This document shows, piece by piece, positions 18,617 to 27,401 of a stretch of 64,000 nucleotides of DNA. Source of the stretch: Candidatus Borkfalkia faecipullorum. GTDB lineage: Bacteria > Bacillota > Clostridia > Christensenellales > Borkfalkiaceae. Below the pieces are notes generated by a model. The model was not told where the DNA came from, searched no databases, and saw nothing but the letters and a program-made list of their open reading frames with translations. The translations under genes and the position numbers were made by a program. The stretch spans positions 42,888 to 106,887 of the forward strand of contig DXFX01000009.1 of NCBI GenBank assembly GCA_019114245.1, in the 5' to 3' direction. Position 1 is the stretch's first letter, and the number at the start of each line of letters is the position of its first letter.

Positions 18617-19523
18617 GAGAAGGCGCACCAAGTCCGAACGCACGCGTTTCCGCGAAAAGCTGATCTCCTTCATCGTCCTGCTCGTGGTCTCCGTCGTGTG
18701 GATCATTCCGCTGCTGTATATGATCGGCACTTCTTTCAAGTCCGATCTGGAATTGCAGCTGCACCCGGATACCCTTTTCCCCACGTCCTGGAGCGAGTGG
18801 ACGATCGAACACTACTACGGCTTTATCGTCCGCGAAGGCAAGATCGACAATATGCCCATCTGGATGCTCAACTCCCTGTGGTCCACGCTCGCGACGGTGG
18901 GGCTGACCGTGCTGGTCGACCTCCTCACGGCGTACGCCGTGGTGTTTCTCAGGTTCAGGGGCAAGGGGACGTTCATGAAGTTCCTGCTCCTGTGGATGGC
19001 GGTGCCTTCCGTCATCGGTACCGCGCCCTCGTTTGCGCTGTACTCCTCCATCCGCAACGCCCTCGACATCACGGGCAACACGGAAACGTACATTTACATT
19101 TATTTCTGGATCATTCTGCCCGGAATCACGGGGATCTTCAATATGCTTCTCATGCGCAACTTTTTCGATTCCATCCCCAAGGACATCATCGACAGCGCAA
19201 AGAGCGACGGGGCAAGCAATTTTGCCATTTTCAGGCGGGTGGTCTGCCCGCTGGCAAAATCCACCATCATGCTCATCATTCTGTTCACGTTTACGGGCAG
19301 CTGGAACAACCTCCTCTGGCCGCAGCTGCTTCTTGCGGGCGGGGATTCGTATTGGAACACCATCACGGTCGCCCTCACGGGTTATACGGGCGGTTCGGCA
19401 TGGGGCGCCAACGGCGTTGCCATGGCAACAAGCGTCTTTGCTCTCATCCCCATTTTTGTGGTGTTTGTCATTACGCAGAACAAGATGATCGACGGGCTCG
19501 CGACGACGGGCGTAAAAGGATAG
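18609..19523 (+). CDS. ABC sugar transporter permease, MalG/UgpE type
   Basis: A 304-residue membrane protein that overlaps the preceding permease by 8 bases; GGAGGGG lies inside the upstream gene. It has six membrane spans and an EAA loop at IPKDIIDSAKSDGASNFAIF, followed by RRVVCPLAKS. The C-terminus has the usual QNKMIDGLATTGVKG ending, which resembles the MalG tail that reaches into the MalF/MalG interface. It forms the heterodimeric channel with the 17591 gene product. Confidence 0.92.
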   Translation: MSKRRRTKSERTRFREKLISFIVLLVVSVVWIIPLLYMIGTSFKSDLELQLHPDTLFPTSWSEWTIEHYYGFIVREGKIDNMPIWMLNSLWSTLATVGLTVLVDLLTAYAVVFLRFRGKGTFMKFLLLWMAVPSVIGTAPSFALYSSIRNALDITGNTETYIYIYFWIILPGITGIFNMLLMRNFFDSIPKDIIDSAKSDGASNFAIFRRVVCPLAKSTIMLIILFTFTGSWNNLLWPQLLLAGGDSYWNTITVALTGYTGGSAWGANGVAMATSVFALIPIFVVFVITQNKMIDGLATTGVKG

Positions 19524-19532
19524 GAGAACGGT

Positions 19533-21296
19533 ATGAATACAGCAGGCGAACAGAACGCAAAGCAGGCTTTTTTGTCCTTGCAGAACCTGGAAAAAATTTA
19601 TCCCAACGGCGAAAAGGCGGTGTACAACTTCAATCTCGACATCGAAAAAAACGAGTTTCTGGTCATCGTCGGGCCGTCCGGCTGCGGTAAAACGACCACG
19701 CTGCGCATGGTGGCGGGGCTGGAGGACATCTCTTCGGGGGATATTTTCCTGGAAGGGGAGCTGCTCAATTACAAGCCCTGCAAGGACAGGCGCATGGCCA
19801 TCGTCTTTCAGAGCTATGCCCTGTACCCGCAGATGAAGGTGTTCGACAACATTGCCTTCCCGCTCACCATCAACCGTTACGAAGCCCCCGTGACCGACGA
19901 ATGTCTGCAAAGCTGTTTCCTGCTGAGGTCGCTGATGCGGGAGACGGACGCGCAAAAGCTGTTTGAAATTTTGTGCGGCATTCTCGGCGGCAAGGGCGGC
20001 GCACGCGCAAAGGCGGAAAGCCTTGCGGAAGTGTTTTCTCTCACCTATGAATGCGCAAAGCGGCTCATCGCCCTTTGCAAAAAATACAAGAAACAGAGCG
20101 CGCAGCAGCTGCTTTCTCAGAAAGAGCAGATCTTCGCGGAATGGGAGGCGCAACTCGGCGCCTGGGAGAGCGCCGAGCGTGGCGCTTTGCAGCAAAAAGG
20201 CATACACGTAGACGAAAAATTCTGCGAACTGGACGAAAACGGCGCCGTAAAAATGCAGATGCGCAAGCTCACGCCGTACGAGATCAAGGTCAAGGTGTAC
20301 GAGACGGCGGATAAGCTGGATCTGACGCCTTATCTCGACAAACTGCCCAAGGAACTGTCCGGCGGACAGATGCAGCGCGTGGCGCTGGGCAGGGCGATCG
20401 TGAAAAACGTTCCCATCTTTTTGATGGACGAACCGCTTTCCAACCTCGACGCAAAACTGCGCCTGACCATGCGCAGCGAGATCGTCAAGCTGCACAACCG
20501 CATCCACGCCACCACCATCTACGTCACGCACGACCAGACGGAGGCGATGACGATGGCGTCGCGCATCGTCGTCATGTCCAAGGGCTTTGTGCAGCAGATC
20601 GGAACGCCCGAAGTCATCTACAACGATCCCGCCAACATCTTTGTGGCGCGGTTTATCGGTTCGCCCTCCATGAACGTGTTCAACGCAAAATTCGAGAGGG
20701 CGTCCTCCCGTTTCCGCTTCGGAAGTTTGGAGATCGCCGCGGGCAAGGACTTTGCGCAGCGCTGCGCCGAATTTTACAAGAGAAAGGAAGCGGAGCTTTC
20801 CGCCATGCTGGACAATTTCGACGAGGCGGCGCACGAATCCATGCTCAAACTTCTCTCCGTGACGGGAGAATATGCGGAAAAGCGCCGCAAAACAGCGGAA
20901 AAAAACAGTCTGTGGGCAAACCTGAAGCGTCGGGTGGCAAAGTCCCCCGCGCAGGACAGATATGCGTTTGAGCGCGAAGTCTGCGCCCGCAAACTCGAAG
21001 AAGTCCGCTGCCGTCTGGATTCCGACTGCGAACTGACGCTGGGCATCCGCCCGGAAAACCTGCGCATCCGTATGCACGGGGCAGGGGAGACGGAAAAGAA
21101 CGCGGTCACGGTGCGGCCCACCGTCTGCGAACTGCTGGGCGGAGAATACAATATCCATTTCGACTACAACGGCATGGGCATGGTCGGGCAGGTAGACGCC
21201 AAAAACAAAATTTCGCCGCAGGACGAGATCGACGTCCTGTTCCCGGCGGAGGACGTGTACGTATTCGACCCGATCACGGGCGACAGGATCAGATGA
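19533..21296 (+). CDS. MalK/UgpC-type ABC ATPase with two large insertions
   Basis: A 587-residue protein; members of this family are usually ~370. Core motifs are intact: Walker A GPSGCGKT near 47-54, Q-loop Gln93, LSGGQ at 275-279, Walker B with Asp299-Glu300, and H-loop His333. The extra length comes from two places. About 130 charged, helical residues (~117-246) lie between the Q-loop and the LSGGQ signature, just where the helical subdomain meets the permease EAA loops. About 80 more coiled-coil-like residues (~405-495) lie inside the C-terminal regulatory OB/TOBE domain, before LGIRPENL. The start follows GGAGA. It would power the adjacent CUT1 importer. The insertions keep the frame and every catalytic motif, so they look functional rather than artefactual. 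Confidence 0.88.
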   Translation: MNTAGEQNAKQAFLSLQNLEKIYPNGEKAVYNFNLDIEKNEFLVIVGPSGCGKTTTLRMVAGLEDISSGDIFLEGELLNYKPCKDRRMAIVFQSYALYPQMKVFDNIAFPLTINRYEAPVTDECLQSCFLLRSLMRETDAQKLFEILCGILGGKGGARAKAESLAEVFSLTYECAKRLIALCKKYKKQSAQQLLSQKEQIFAEWEAQLGAWESAERGALQQKGIHVDEKFCELDENGAVKMQMRKLTPYEIKVKVYETADKLDLTPYLDKLPKELSGGQMQRVALGRAIVKNVPIFLMDEPLSNLDAKLRLTMRSEIVKLHNRIHATTIYVTHDQTEAMTMASRIVVMSKGFVQQIGTPEVIYNDPANIFVARFIGSPSMNVFNAKFERASSRFRFGSLEIAAGKDFAQRCAEFYKRKEAELSAMLDNFDEAAHESMLKLLSVTGEYAEKRRKTAEKNSLWANLKRRVAKSPAQDRYAFEREVCARKLEEVRCRLDSDCELTLGIRPENLRIRMHGAGETEKNAVTVRPTVCELLGGEYNIHFDYNGMGMVGQVDAKNKISPQDEIDVLFPAEDVYVFDPITGDRIR

Positions 21297-22273
21297 GCAC
21301 GAAAAACGTAAGCTTGAAGGCGATCGCCGCGCAGATGAACGTTTCGATCAACACCGTCTCGCACGCGATCCGCGACATGGACGACGTCTCCGAAGCATTG
21401 AAGCTCAAGATCCGCAAAAAGGCCATCGAAATGGGGTATATGCCCAATCATGTGGCGCAGCACCTCAAAAGGGACGAAAAACCCGTGGTGGCCATCCTCG
21501 TGGATTCCTTCACAAACCTGTATTTCAACACTTTCAGCAACGAGCTGACGAAACTTCTGTACGAGCGTAAGGAGTTCGATTTCATGATCCTGTACGCGGG
21601 CCAGCTCAAATGCGAAGTCATCAAACAGTGCGTTTTGCTGCGCGTCGACCTGGTGGTCACCCACCTCGAACCGGACGCCGAAACGCTGGAATTTGCCAAA
21701 CTCAACAACATTCAGATGGTTTTCGTGGGCAGCAGTCACTTCTTCAACGACGTGGACACGGTGGCGATCGACAACCAGATGGGCTGTTCGCTTGCCGCGC
21801 GCTATCTCCTCAACTTTCACGAATGCAAAAAGTTTCTGTACGCGGGCGTCAATTATTTCCTTTCCGAGGAGCGGTTCAACATTTTCCGCAGCGAATTGCA
21901 GTCGCTCAGCGACGATTGCGACGTCCGCTATTTCAACTCGGACGAGGAGGACGTGCGCGCGCTGTACACCTGCATTTCCCAGGGATACCGCAACGTGTTT
22001 TTCTACAACGACAGGCTGGCGTACGAGCTTTTGGGCAAGCTGGACAGCATCGCCATCAACATCCGCCGCATCTATCCCGATCTGCATCTGGTCGGGTTCG
22101 ACGGGTTGTGCGAGTGCGTCGCGGGCCTGAAACAGATCTCCACCATCAAGATCGATTTTCCCGAATTTGCGGAAAAGACGTACGAGGTCATCAAAAAGCG
22201 CCTCGAACAGCCCTCGGCGCCCATGCAGCAGATCGTGCTGAAAGTCACTCTGCACCAGAGGAGGAAGGACTGA
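21293..22273 (+). CDS. LacI family transcriptional regulator
   Basis: A 326-residue regulator whose ATG overlaps the ATPase stop (ATGA), implying translational coupling. The N-terminal helix-turn-helix and hinge are clear: VSLKAIAAQMNVSINTVSHA, then MGYMPNHVAQHLKR. The rest is a periplasmic-binding-like effector domain (VVAILVDSFTNLYF, later LVGFDGLCECV). It is encoded inside the operon it probably controls, so autoregulation by the imported sugar is likely. The palindromic CATTAA/TTAATG pair at 9077-9090, next to the operon promoter, is one candidate site. Confidence 0.88.
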   Translation: MSTKNVSLKAIAAQMNVSINTVSHAIRDMDDVSEALKLKIRKKAIEMGYMPNHVAQHLKRDEKPVVAILVDSFTNLYFNTFSNELTKLLYERKEFDFMILYAGQLKCEVIKQCVLLRVDLVVTHLEPDAETLEFAKLNNIQMVFVGSSHFFNDVDTVAIDNQMGCSLAARYLLNFHECKKFLYAGVNYFLSEERFNIFRSELQSLSDDCDVRYFNSDEEDVRALYTCISQGYRNVFFYNDRLAYELLGKLDSIAINIRRIYPDLHLVGFDGLCECVAGLKQISTIKIDFPEFAEKTYEVIKKRLEQPSAPMQQIVLKVTLHQRRKD

Positions 22274-22313
22274 CCTTCCTAAAAAATCCCGCGCGCGGGA
22301 ACGGACAAGAGAA

Positions 22314-23918
22314 ATGCAGACACAAAACGCTGAAAATTTATCCGATCTCGGCGTGATGCTGGATTGTTCGCGGGGGGCGGTGTACCGCCTTTCCGCCCTC
22401 AAACAGTTTGTGGACGAGATCGCCGAAATGGGCTATACCTCCCTGCAGCTGTATTCGGAGGACGTGTACGCCGTCGCGGAGGAACCCTATTTCGGTTACC
22501 TGCGGGGCAGATACTCCGCCGGGGAGATCCGCGAGCTGGACGCCTACGCCGCGGAAAGGGGAGTGGAGCTCATTCCCTGTATCCAGACGCTGGCGCACCT
22601 GTCGGGGATTTTCCGTTGGGACGAGTACGCCTGCTGCAACGACACGGACGACATTCTGCTCGTCGGCGAAGAGCGCACCTATCAGCTTCTGGACAGGCTC
22701 TTTGCATTCTGCGCGCAGAATTTCCGCAGCAGGAACGTCAACGTCGGCATGGACGAAGCGCATCGGCTGGGGCTGGGGAAATACCTGGAAAAGCACGGCC
22801 TGCGCGACAGGTTTTCCATTCTGCGCGATCACCTCATCAAGGTCTGCGCCATTGCGCAGAAATACGGCTTTCAGCCCATGATGTGGTCGGATATGTTCTT
22901 TTCGTCGGCCAATCACGGCGATTATTACGGCCCCGCCGTCCCGCCGGGTGCGGACGAACTGGGCATTCCGTCCGAGTTGAAAGTCATTTACTGGGACTAT
23001 ATGCGGCGCGGGTACGACAAGTACGACGCCCTTCTCAAAGGCCACCTGCAATTCGGCAGGGAAGTGGTCTTTGCGGGCGGCGCGTGGGCGTGGTTCGGCT
23101 TTGTCCCGCACAACGCTTACAGCATCGCGGCCGCAAGAGAGGCGCTCCGCGCCTGCTCGGACAACGGCGTCCGCCGCGTCTTTCTCGCCCTGTGGAAGGA
23201 CGACGGGTCGGAAAGCTCCCTGTGGTCGGCGTTGCCTACCCTCTTTGTAGCGGCGGAATATTACCGCGGGAATTTTGACGACGCTTCTGTTTCCGCGGCT
23301 TTTTCCGAGCGGTTCGGCGTTACGCTGGAAGAGTTTCTCTGTGCGGAGGACGCGGACGGGCGGGGCGGGATCTGCAATCCGTCCAAATACCTGTTTTACG
23401 CCGATCCCTTTTTGGGGATCTTTGACAGGACGGTGGACGAAAAATACGCAGACGTATATAAAAAAACGGGACAAAAACTGCGCAAATTGTGCCGCGGCAG
23501 GTTTGCGGAAATGTTCCGTACGCTGGCAGACCTGTGTCGGTTTATGGAAATCAAATATGCCCTGGGCTATCGCGTGCGCAAGGCCTATCGGGAGGGCGAC
23601 AGGGCGGCTCTTGCTGCACTTTCGGAGGACTTTGCGAGGGCGGAAATTCGCCTTCGCGCCTTTATAAAGAGTTTTACCGCGCAGTGGAACAAGGAGTGCA
23701 AACCTTTCGGGTTTGAAAAGCACGACATCCGCCTGGGCGGATTATTGCAGCGGCTGCGCCATTGCCGCAGCAGGCTGAGAGAATACACAGAAGGGAAAAC
23801 GGCTTGCATAGAAGAACTGGAAGAGGAGATCTTACCGTTCAGAAAGGGTCAGAAAGACGGGGAAGCGCTGGACTATAACAACTGGCTTTTCTCGTCCGTG
23901 ATCAAGCCGGGCTTATAA
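22314..23918 (+). CDS. GH20 family beta-N-acetylhexosaminidase-like enzyme
   Basis: A 534-residue protein without a signal peptide, so cytoplasmic. The start is the ATG at 22314; the ribosome site is weak. The barrel strands begin with LGVMLDCSRGAVY. The GH20 hallmark Asp-Glu pair is at Asp147-Glu148 in VNVGMDEAHRLGLG. There the Glu would be the acid/base and the Asp would orient the substrate's N-acetyl group. Conserved MMWSDMFF and IYWDYM strands follow. It would remove terminal GlcNAc or GalNAc from imported oligosaccharides. The C-terminal ~180 residues are helical. A perfect palindrome (22287-22300) lies in the short gap before it. Confidence 0.78.
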   Translation: MQTQNAENLSDLGVMLDCSRGAVYRLSALKQFVDEIAEMGYTSLQLYSEDVYAVAEEPYFGYLRGRYSAGEIRELDAYAAERGVELIPCIQTLAHLSGIFRWDEYACCNDTDDILLVGEERTYQLLDRLFAFCAQNFRSRNVNVGMDEAHRLGLGKYLEKHGLRDRFSILRDHLIKVCAIAQKYGFQPMMWSDMFFSSANHGDYYGPAVPPGADELGIPSELKVIYWDYMRRGYDKYDALLKGHLQFGREVVFAGGAWAWFGFVPHNAYSIAAAREALRACSDNGVRRVFLALWKDDGSESSLWSALPTLFVAAEYYRGNFDDASVSAAFSERFGVTLEEFLCAEDADGRGGICNPSKYLFYADPFLGIFDRTVDEKYADVYKKTGQKLRKLCRGRFAEMFRTLADLCRFMEIKYALGYRVRKAYREGDRAALAALSEDFARAEIRLRAFIKSFTAQWNKECKPFGFEKHDIRLGGLLQRLRHCRSRLREYTEGKTACIEELEEEILPFRKGQKDGEALDYNNWLFSSVIKPGL

Positions 23919-24006
23919 TGCGGCGGGCGCTTTGCCGCCGCAAGGCGGAAGCGGACTGCCCTGTCGGCAGACGCTTGCGGCGCTGTTCTGTTATCGGGAG
24001 GAGATT

Positions 24007-24918
24007 ATGAAATTGGACTTGCCGGGCAAGAGAAGTCAGCCCGATCCCTATGTCATAAAGGCAGACGGGAAATATTATATGTATGCGACGCACGTCGAAG
24101 GGGTTCAGCTGTATGTGAGCGGCGACAAGCTTCATTGGGAGTTTGCGGGCTTTTGTTACGTGCGGGAAGGGTACAAGGAATACTGGGCGCCTGCCGTGGC
24201 GTACATCGACGGAAAATATTATCTGTACGTATCCTGTATGCCCGCCGACAGTGCGGACGATCACAGCCAGAGGCTGATCGTTGCGGTCAGCGAAACGCCG
24301 CAGGGGCCGTTTGCCTATTGCCGCGATTTGGTCCCGCCCTTTTCCATCGACGCGCACGCGGTGCAGAGCGGCGGGGAATGGTTCCTCTTTTACTCGACAA
24401 ACGATTACAACGCGGCGTGTGCGGGAACGCTCGTCGTCGTGGACAAAATGCTTTCCCCCACGCAGGTGTGCGGCCATCCAAAAGCTGTGGTCCGCCCCAC
24501 GATGGACGAAGAGATCTTCATGCGCGACCGCTTTGAAAAGGGAAAGGACTGGTACACCGTGGAGGGCGCCTTTTATTTCCGCAAGGGGGACTGGCATTAC
24601 ATCACCTATTCGGGGAACTGTTATAAAAGCCCGTATTATTACATAGGGTATGCCCGCGCCCGTACTGCGGAAACGGACCTGACAAAGATCGATTTTGTAA
24701 AATACCCGAGCGATCTGGAATATCGCCCTCTCCTTTGCAGAAACGAGAAGGAGAGCGGCACGGGCCACAACTGCATTCTGGAAGAGGACGGCAGATACTA
24801 TATGTTCTATCACGGCAGGGACAATGGCGCGGACGGCGAGGAGGACGCGGAGACGCGCACCTGCCGTATGTGCGAGATCTCTGCGGAAAACGGTATCCTT
24901 ACCGTGACCGCGCGCTGA
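24007..24918 (+). CDS. GH43 family glycosidase (five-bladed propeller)
   Basis: A 303-residue cytoplasmic protein starting 5 bases after GGGAGGAG. The three acidic residues expected in GH43 can be placed: Asp13 in QPDPYV (base), Asp115 in SIDAHAV (pKa modulator), and Glu186 in YTVEGAFYF (acid). Repeated GKYYMY/GKYYLY/GRYYMF blade strands also fit. GH43 enzymes act on beta-xylosides, alpha-arabinofuranosides or beta-galactosides; the linkage cannot be chosen here. It is the last gene of the first operon. The 88-base gap before it holds GC-rich hairpins (23922-23943). The bidirectional terminator at 25014 ends it. Confidence 0.8.
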   Translation: MKLDLPGKRSQPDPYVIKADGKYYMYATHVEGVQLYVSGDKLHWEFAGFCYVREGYKEYWAPAVAYIDGKYYLYVSCMPADSADDHSQRLIVAVSETPQGPFAYCRDLVPPFSIDAHAVQSGGEWFLFYSTNDYNAACAGTLVVVDKMLSPTQVCGHPKAVVRPTMDEEIFMRDRFEKGKDWYTVEGAFYFRKGDWHYITYSGNCYKSPYYYIGYARARTAETDLTKIDFVKYPSDLEYRPLLCRNEKESGTGHNCILEEDGRYYMFYHGRDNGADGEEDAETRTCRMCEISAENGILTVTAR

Positions 24919-25013
24919 GGAATACTGCTCAGCTTTGTACAAAAATTAAGATACGTACCCCTGTTTTTGCGACAAAATTACGAAAATTTTCGGCGGAACG
25001 GGTGAAAAAAAGC

Positions 25014-25182
25014 TTATAAAAAGAGGGACAGGCAGAAATGATATGCACCTCCAAAAGTTAGACACTTTTGGAGGTGTATATTTTTATGAGAAAAAAGGGA
25101 ACAAAGAACAAAAATTATAATTTAATTAAATATTGTCCAAACTTTGGGGTTCACTTCAGAAAGCCTGTCCCTCTTTTTATAA
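25014..25182 (+). terminator. bidirectional terminator split by an IS remnant
   Basis: A 20-base arm ending in GAGGGACAGGC (25014-25033) and its exact complement starting GCCTGTCCCTC (25163-25182) would form one perfect A/T-flanked hairpin between the convergent GH43 and LacI genes. The arms are now separated by a 119-bp element plus flanking AGAAA/GAAA. Confidence 0.75.
25039..25158 (+). mobile_element. internally deleted IS3-type element (MITE-like remnant)
   Basis: The left end starts TGATATGCACC (25039) and the right end finishes GGGGTTCACTTCA (25158). The two ends are imperfect inverted repeats, with GTTAGACA inside the left and TGTCCAAAC inside the right. Flanking GAAA on each side is a plausible 4-base target duplication. 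No transposase remains. The same right end occurs inverted at 35761-35785. Confidence 0.7.
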
Positions 25183-25204
25183 TAAAGTTTTTTATCGATG
25201 CCGC

Positions 25205-26224
25205 TCAGGTGGAGGAGCGGACAACGGTTTTGGAGCGTATGTAGATCAGGCGGCTGCGCTGCATGGGGTCGTTGATGCGTTCGAGCAAAATGGTGATCAG
25301 CCTCTTTCCCATCGCAATTTTGTCCACGTTGAAGGTGGTCAGGGGCGGGTTGCTCGTCTTGGTCTCCGCCACGTTGTCAAAGCCCGTCACCCGCACGTCG
25401 TCGGGTACTTTTTTCCGCATCAGGCGCAGCGCTTCCAGCAGGGAGAGGGCAATGGTATCGTTGGCGGCGATAAAGCAGTCGGGCAGGGCGGGCAGTTGCT
25501 GCAATGCGTCCCGCAGTTCCTTTGCGTTCCCGTAGGGGAAGGTATCCTTGTTCAATATGCTGTAACGCAGGTCCGCTTCCAGGCCGCAGAGAAACATCGC
25601 TTCCCGCATTCCCAAAAACCGCTCGTAAAAGGAGCGGCAGTGCCTGTAATCTCCCACAAATCCGAAGGTCTTGCATCCCTCGTTGCGGATGAGATCCATG
25701 CAAAGGTACTTCACGGCGTCGGCGCTTTCGGGCAGAATGATGTCGTAATTGCCGCGCAGGTCCTGGCTGAGCAGCGGAAAATCCAGAAACACGACGGGGT
25801 AGCCCAGGTCGGTCAGCGTGGGCAGGATGTCCGGCTCGAAAAATTCGATGCAGATGATGCCGTCGATGCGGTAATTGTTGAGGTAGTTTGCAAGCTTTGT
25901 GAAAGAAGAGGAGCTGGACAGGGTAAACTGAATGAGCTCAATGTCGTAATCGGCGAGCATGGTCTCTATCCCGCGCATGAGCACCACATAATAGTTGATG
26001 TTCAAAATCAGGCGGGAGGAGAGCACGAGAATTTTTTTGTGGGTCAGGGCAGATTCGGCGGTCGCCACCGTGCCGTAACTCTTGTATCCCATTTCCACGG
26101 CGGCGTTGAGCACCGCGTTGCGCGTGCGGACGGGCACATACTTCCCGTTCAGCGCCTTGGAAACGGTATTGCGCGACAGTTTGAGCGCGTCTGCAATGTC
26201 CTGAATGGTCACTCCTTTTTTCAT
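25205..26224 (-). CDS. LacI family transcriptional regulator
   Basis: A 339-residue regulator; the ATG follows AAGGGGG on the minus strand. The N-terminal HTH is VTIQDIADALKLSRNTVSKA with LNGKYVP and a YKSYG hinge. The effector domain follows, with KILVLSSRL, RIDGIICIEFF and VRVTGFDNV. It is divergent from the transporter operon starting at 26414 and shares its control region. That region carries three TGCACAA-type half sites, so it is the likely repressor of that operon and of itself. Convergent with the GH43 gene; the shared terminator lies just past its stop. Confidence 0.88.
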   Translation of the reverse strand: MKKGVTIQDIADALKLSRNTVSKALNGKYVPVRTRNAVLNAAVEMGYKSYGTVATAESALTHKKILVLSSRLILNINYYVVLMRGIETMLADYDIELIQFTLSSSSSFTKLANYLNNYRIDGIICIEFFEPDILPTLTDLGYPVVFLDFPLLSQDLRGNYDIILPESADAVKYLCMDLIRNEGCKTFGFVGDYRHCRSFYERFLGMREAMFLCGLEADLRYSILNKDTFPYGNAKELRDALQQLPALPDCFIAANDTIALSLLEALRLMRKKVPDDVRVTGFDNVAETKTSNPPLTTFNVDKIAMGKRLITILLERINDPMQRSRLIYIRSKTVVRSST

Positions 26225-26290
26225 GGCTTTTTACCCCCTTGGAAACAGGATAGCATACCTCCCCGCAAATGTCAAATTAAACGCGGTAAA

Positions 26291-26349
26291 TGCACAAATT
26301 TTTCGGTCTGTTTTTTACATTTGCACAAAAAATCGCCTAAAAATTGTGC
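26291..26349. promoter_or_regulatory. candidate LacI-type operators
   Basis: TGCACAAA at 26291, TTGCACAA at 26321-26328 and the inverted TTGTGC at 26344-26349 lie just upstream of the -35. The last two form an interrupted palindrome. Confidence 0.5.
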
Positions 26350-26354
26350 GTGTA

Positions 26355-26382
26355 TTGACTTTTGGGGCAGAAGAATTATAAT
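26355..26382 (+). promoter_or_regulatory. SigA-type promoter of the second carbohydrate operon
   Basis: TTGACT (26355-26360), 16-base spacer, TATAAT (26377-26382). GGAGGGGG and the first start codon follow about 20 bases later. Confidence 0.85.
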
Positions 26383-26413
26383 GGAGACAAAAAAAGAAAG
26401 GAGGGGGTTTTGT

Positions 26414-27388
26414 ATGACGGAAACGTCGGTTGCCGAAGGTGCCGCGGCGGTGGAGAGCAGCCCGTTCAGGCTTCGCATGAAAGGGTTCCGCAAGAGGCTG
26501 CGCCGCAACTGGGTGCTGCTGTGTTTTATGATCCCGGCAGTGGTCGTGACGTTTTTATTTTGCTATCTGCCCATTTACGGTGTGCTGATCGCATTCCAGG
26601 ACTTTATGCCCGGAGATTCCATCTTGTCGGACACGACCATCTGGATCGGCTGGAACAATTTTGAGCGATTCTTTTCCGACTATCAGTTCTGGCCTCTGAT
26701 GCTCAACACCTTTTTGCTGTGTATCATCGGCTTTGTCATCGGGTTTCCGCTTCCCATCATCGTGGCGCTGATGCTCAACGCCATGAAATCGAAGAGGGGA
26801 GCCAAAGTGTTGCAGACCATTTTCAACGCGCCGCACTTTATTTCATTGGTCGTCATGGTAGGTATGCTGTATCTGTTTTTCGGCAGGTACGGCCTGGTCA
26901 ACAACATAGCCGAAGCGCTGGGAGGGGAACGGTTTTCCTATTTCCTGTCCGAAAATGCGTTCAGGCCCATGTACATTCTTTCCAGCAACTGGCAGGACTT
27001 CGGCTGGAGCGCCATCATCTACATCGCGGCGCTCTCCAACGTCGATCCCGAACAGCACGAGGCGGCGGTCATCGACGGGGCGTCCCGCTTCCAGCGCATT
27101 CTGCACATCGATTTTCCCGCCATTTCCACCATTGTCAGCGTCATGCTGATCATGTCCATCGGCGGGCTGATGGGCGTCGGTTATGAAAAGGTGCTTCTGA
27201 TGCAGACGGACGGCAACCTCGCCAAGAGCGAGATCATCGCGACGTACGTCTATAAAAAGGGTCTTACGGGCGTTCCCGATCAGGGATATGCGACGGCGAT
27301 CGGCCTGTTCAATTCCGTCATCAATGTGGTTCTGCTGGTCATCGCCAACACGACGTCCAAAAAGTTCTCCGAAAATTCGCTGTGGTAA
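26414..27388 (+). CDS. ABC transporter permease, LplB/YteP type
   Basis: A 324-residue membrane protein; the start is the ATG after GGAGGGGG. Six spans follow a basic N-terminus. The LplB-type hallmarks are a long first periplasmic segment with PIYGVLIAFQDFMPG and NFERFF, and an EAA loop EQHEAAVIDGASRFQRI, followed by LHIDFPAIS. This subgroup imports complex oligosaccharides such as rhamnogalacturonan or polygalacturonan fragments in bacilli. It works with the LplC-type permease just downstream and the binding protein at 28371. No ATPase is encoded in this operon, so it probably shares the MalK-type subunit at 19533 or one elsewhere. Confidence 0.9.
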   Translation: MTETSVAEGAAAVESSPFRLRMKGFRKRLRRNWVLLCFMIPAVVVTFLFCYLPIYGVLIAFQDFMPGDSILSDTTIWIGWNNFERFFSDYQFWPLMLNTFLLCIIGFVIGFPLPIIVALMLNAMKSKRGAKVLQTIFNAPHFISLVVMVGMLYLFFGRYGLVNNIAEALGGERFSYFLSENAFRPMYILSSNWQDFGWSAIIYIAALSNVDPEQHEAAVIDGASRFQRILHIDFPAISTIVSVMLIMSIGGLMGVGYEKVLLMQTDGNLAKSEIIATYVYKKGLTGVPDQGYATAIGLFNSVINVVLLVIANTTSKKFSENSLW

Positions 27389-27401
27389 GGGGGGGGACGT
27401 C

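Noticed and set aside
18513-21158. An 881-codon minus-strand frame
   Set aside because: Antisense to permease and ATPase genes with intact motifs on the plus strand.
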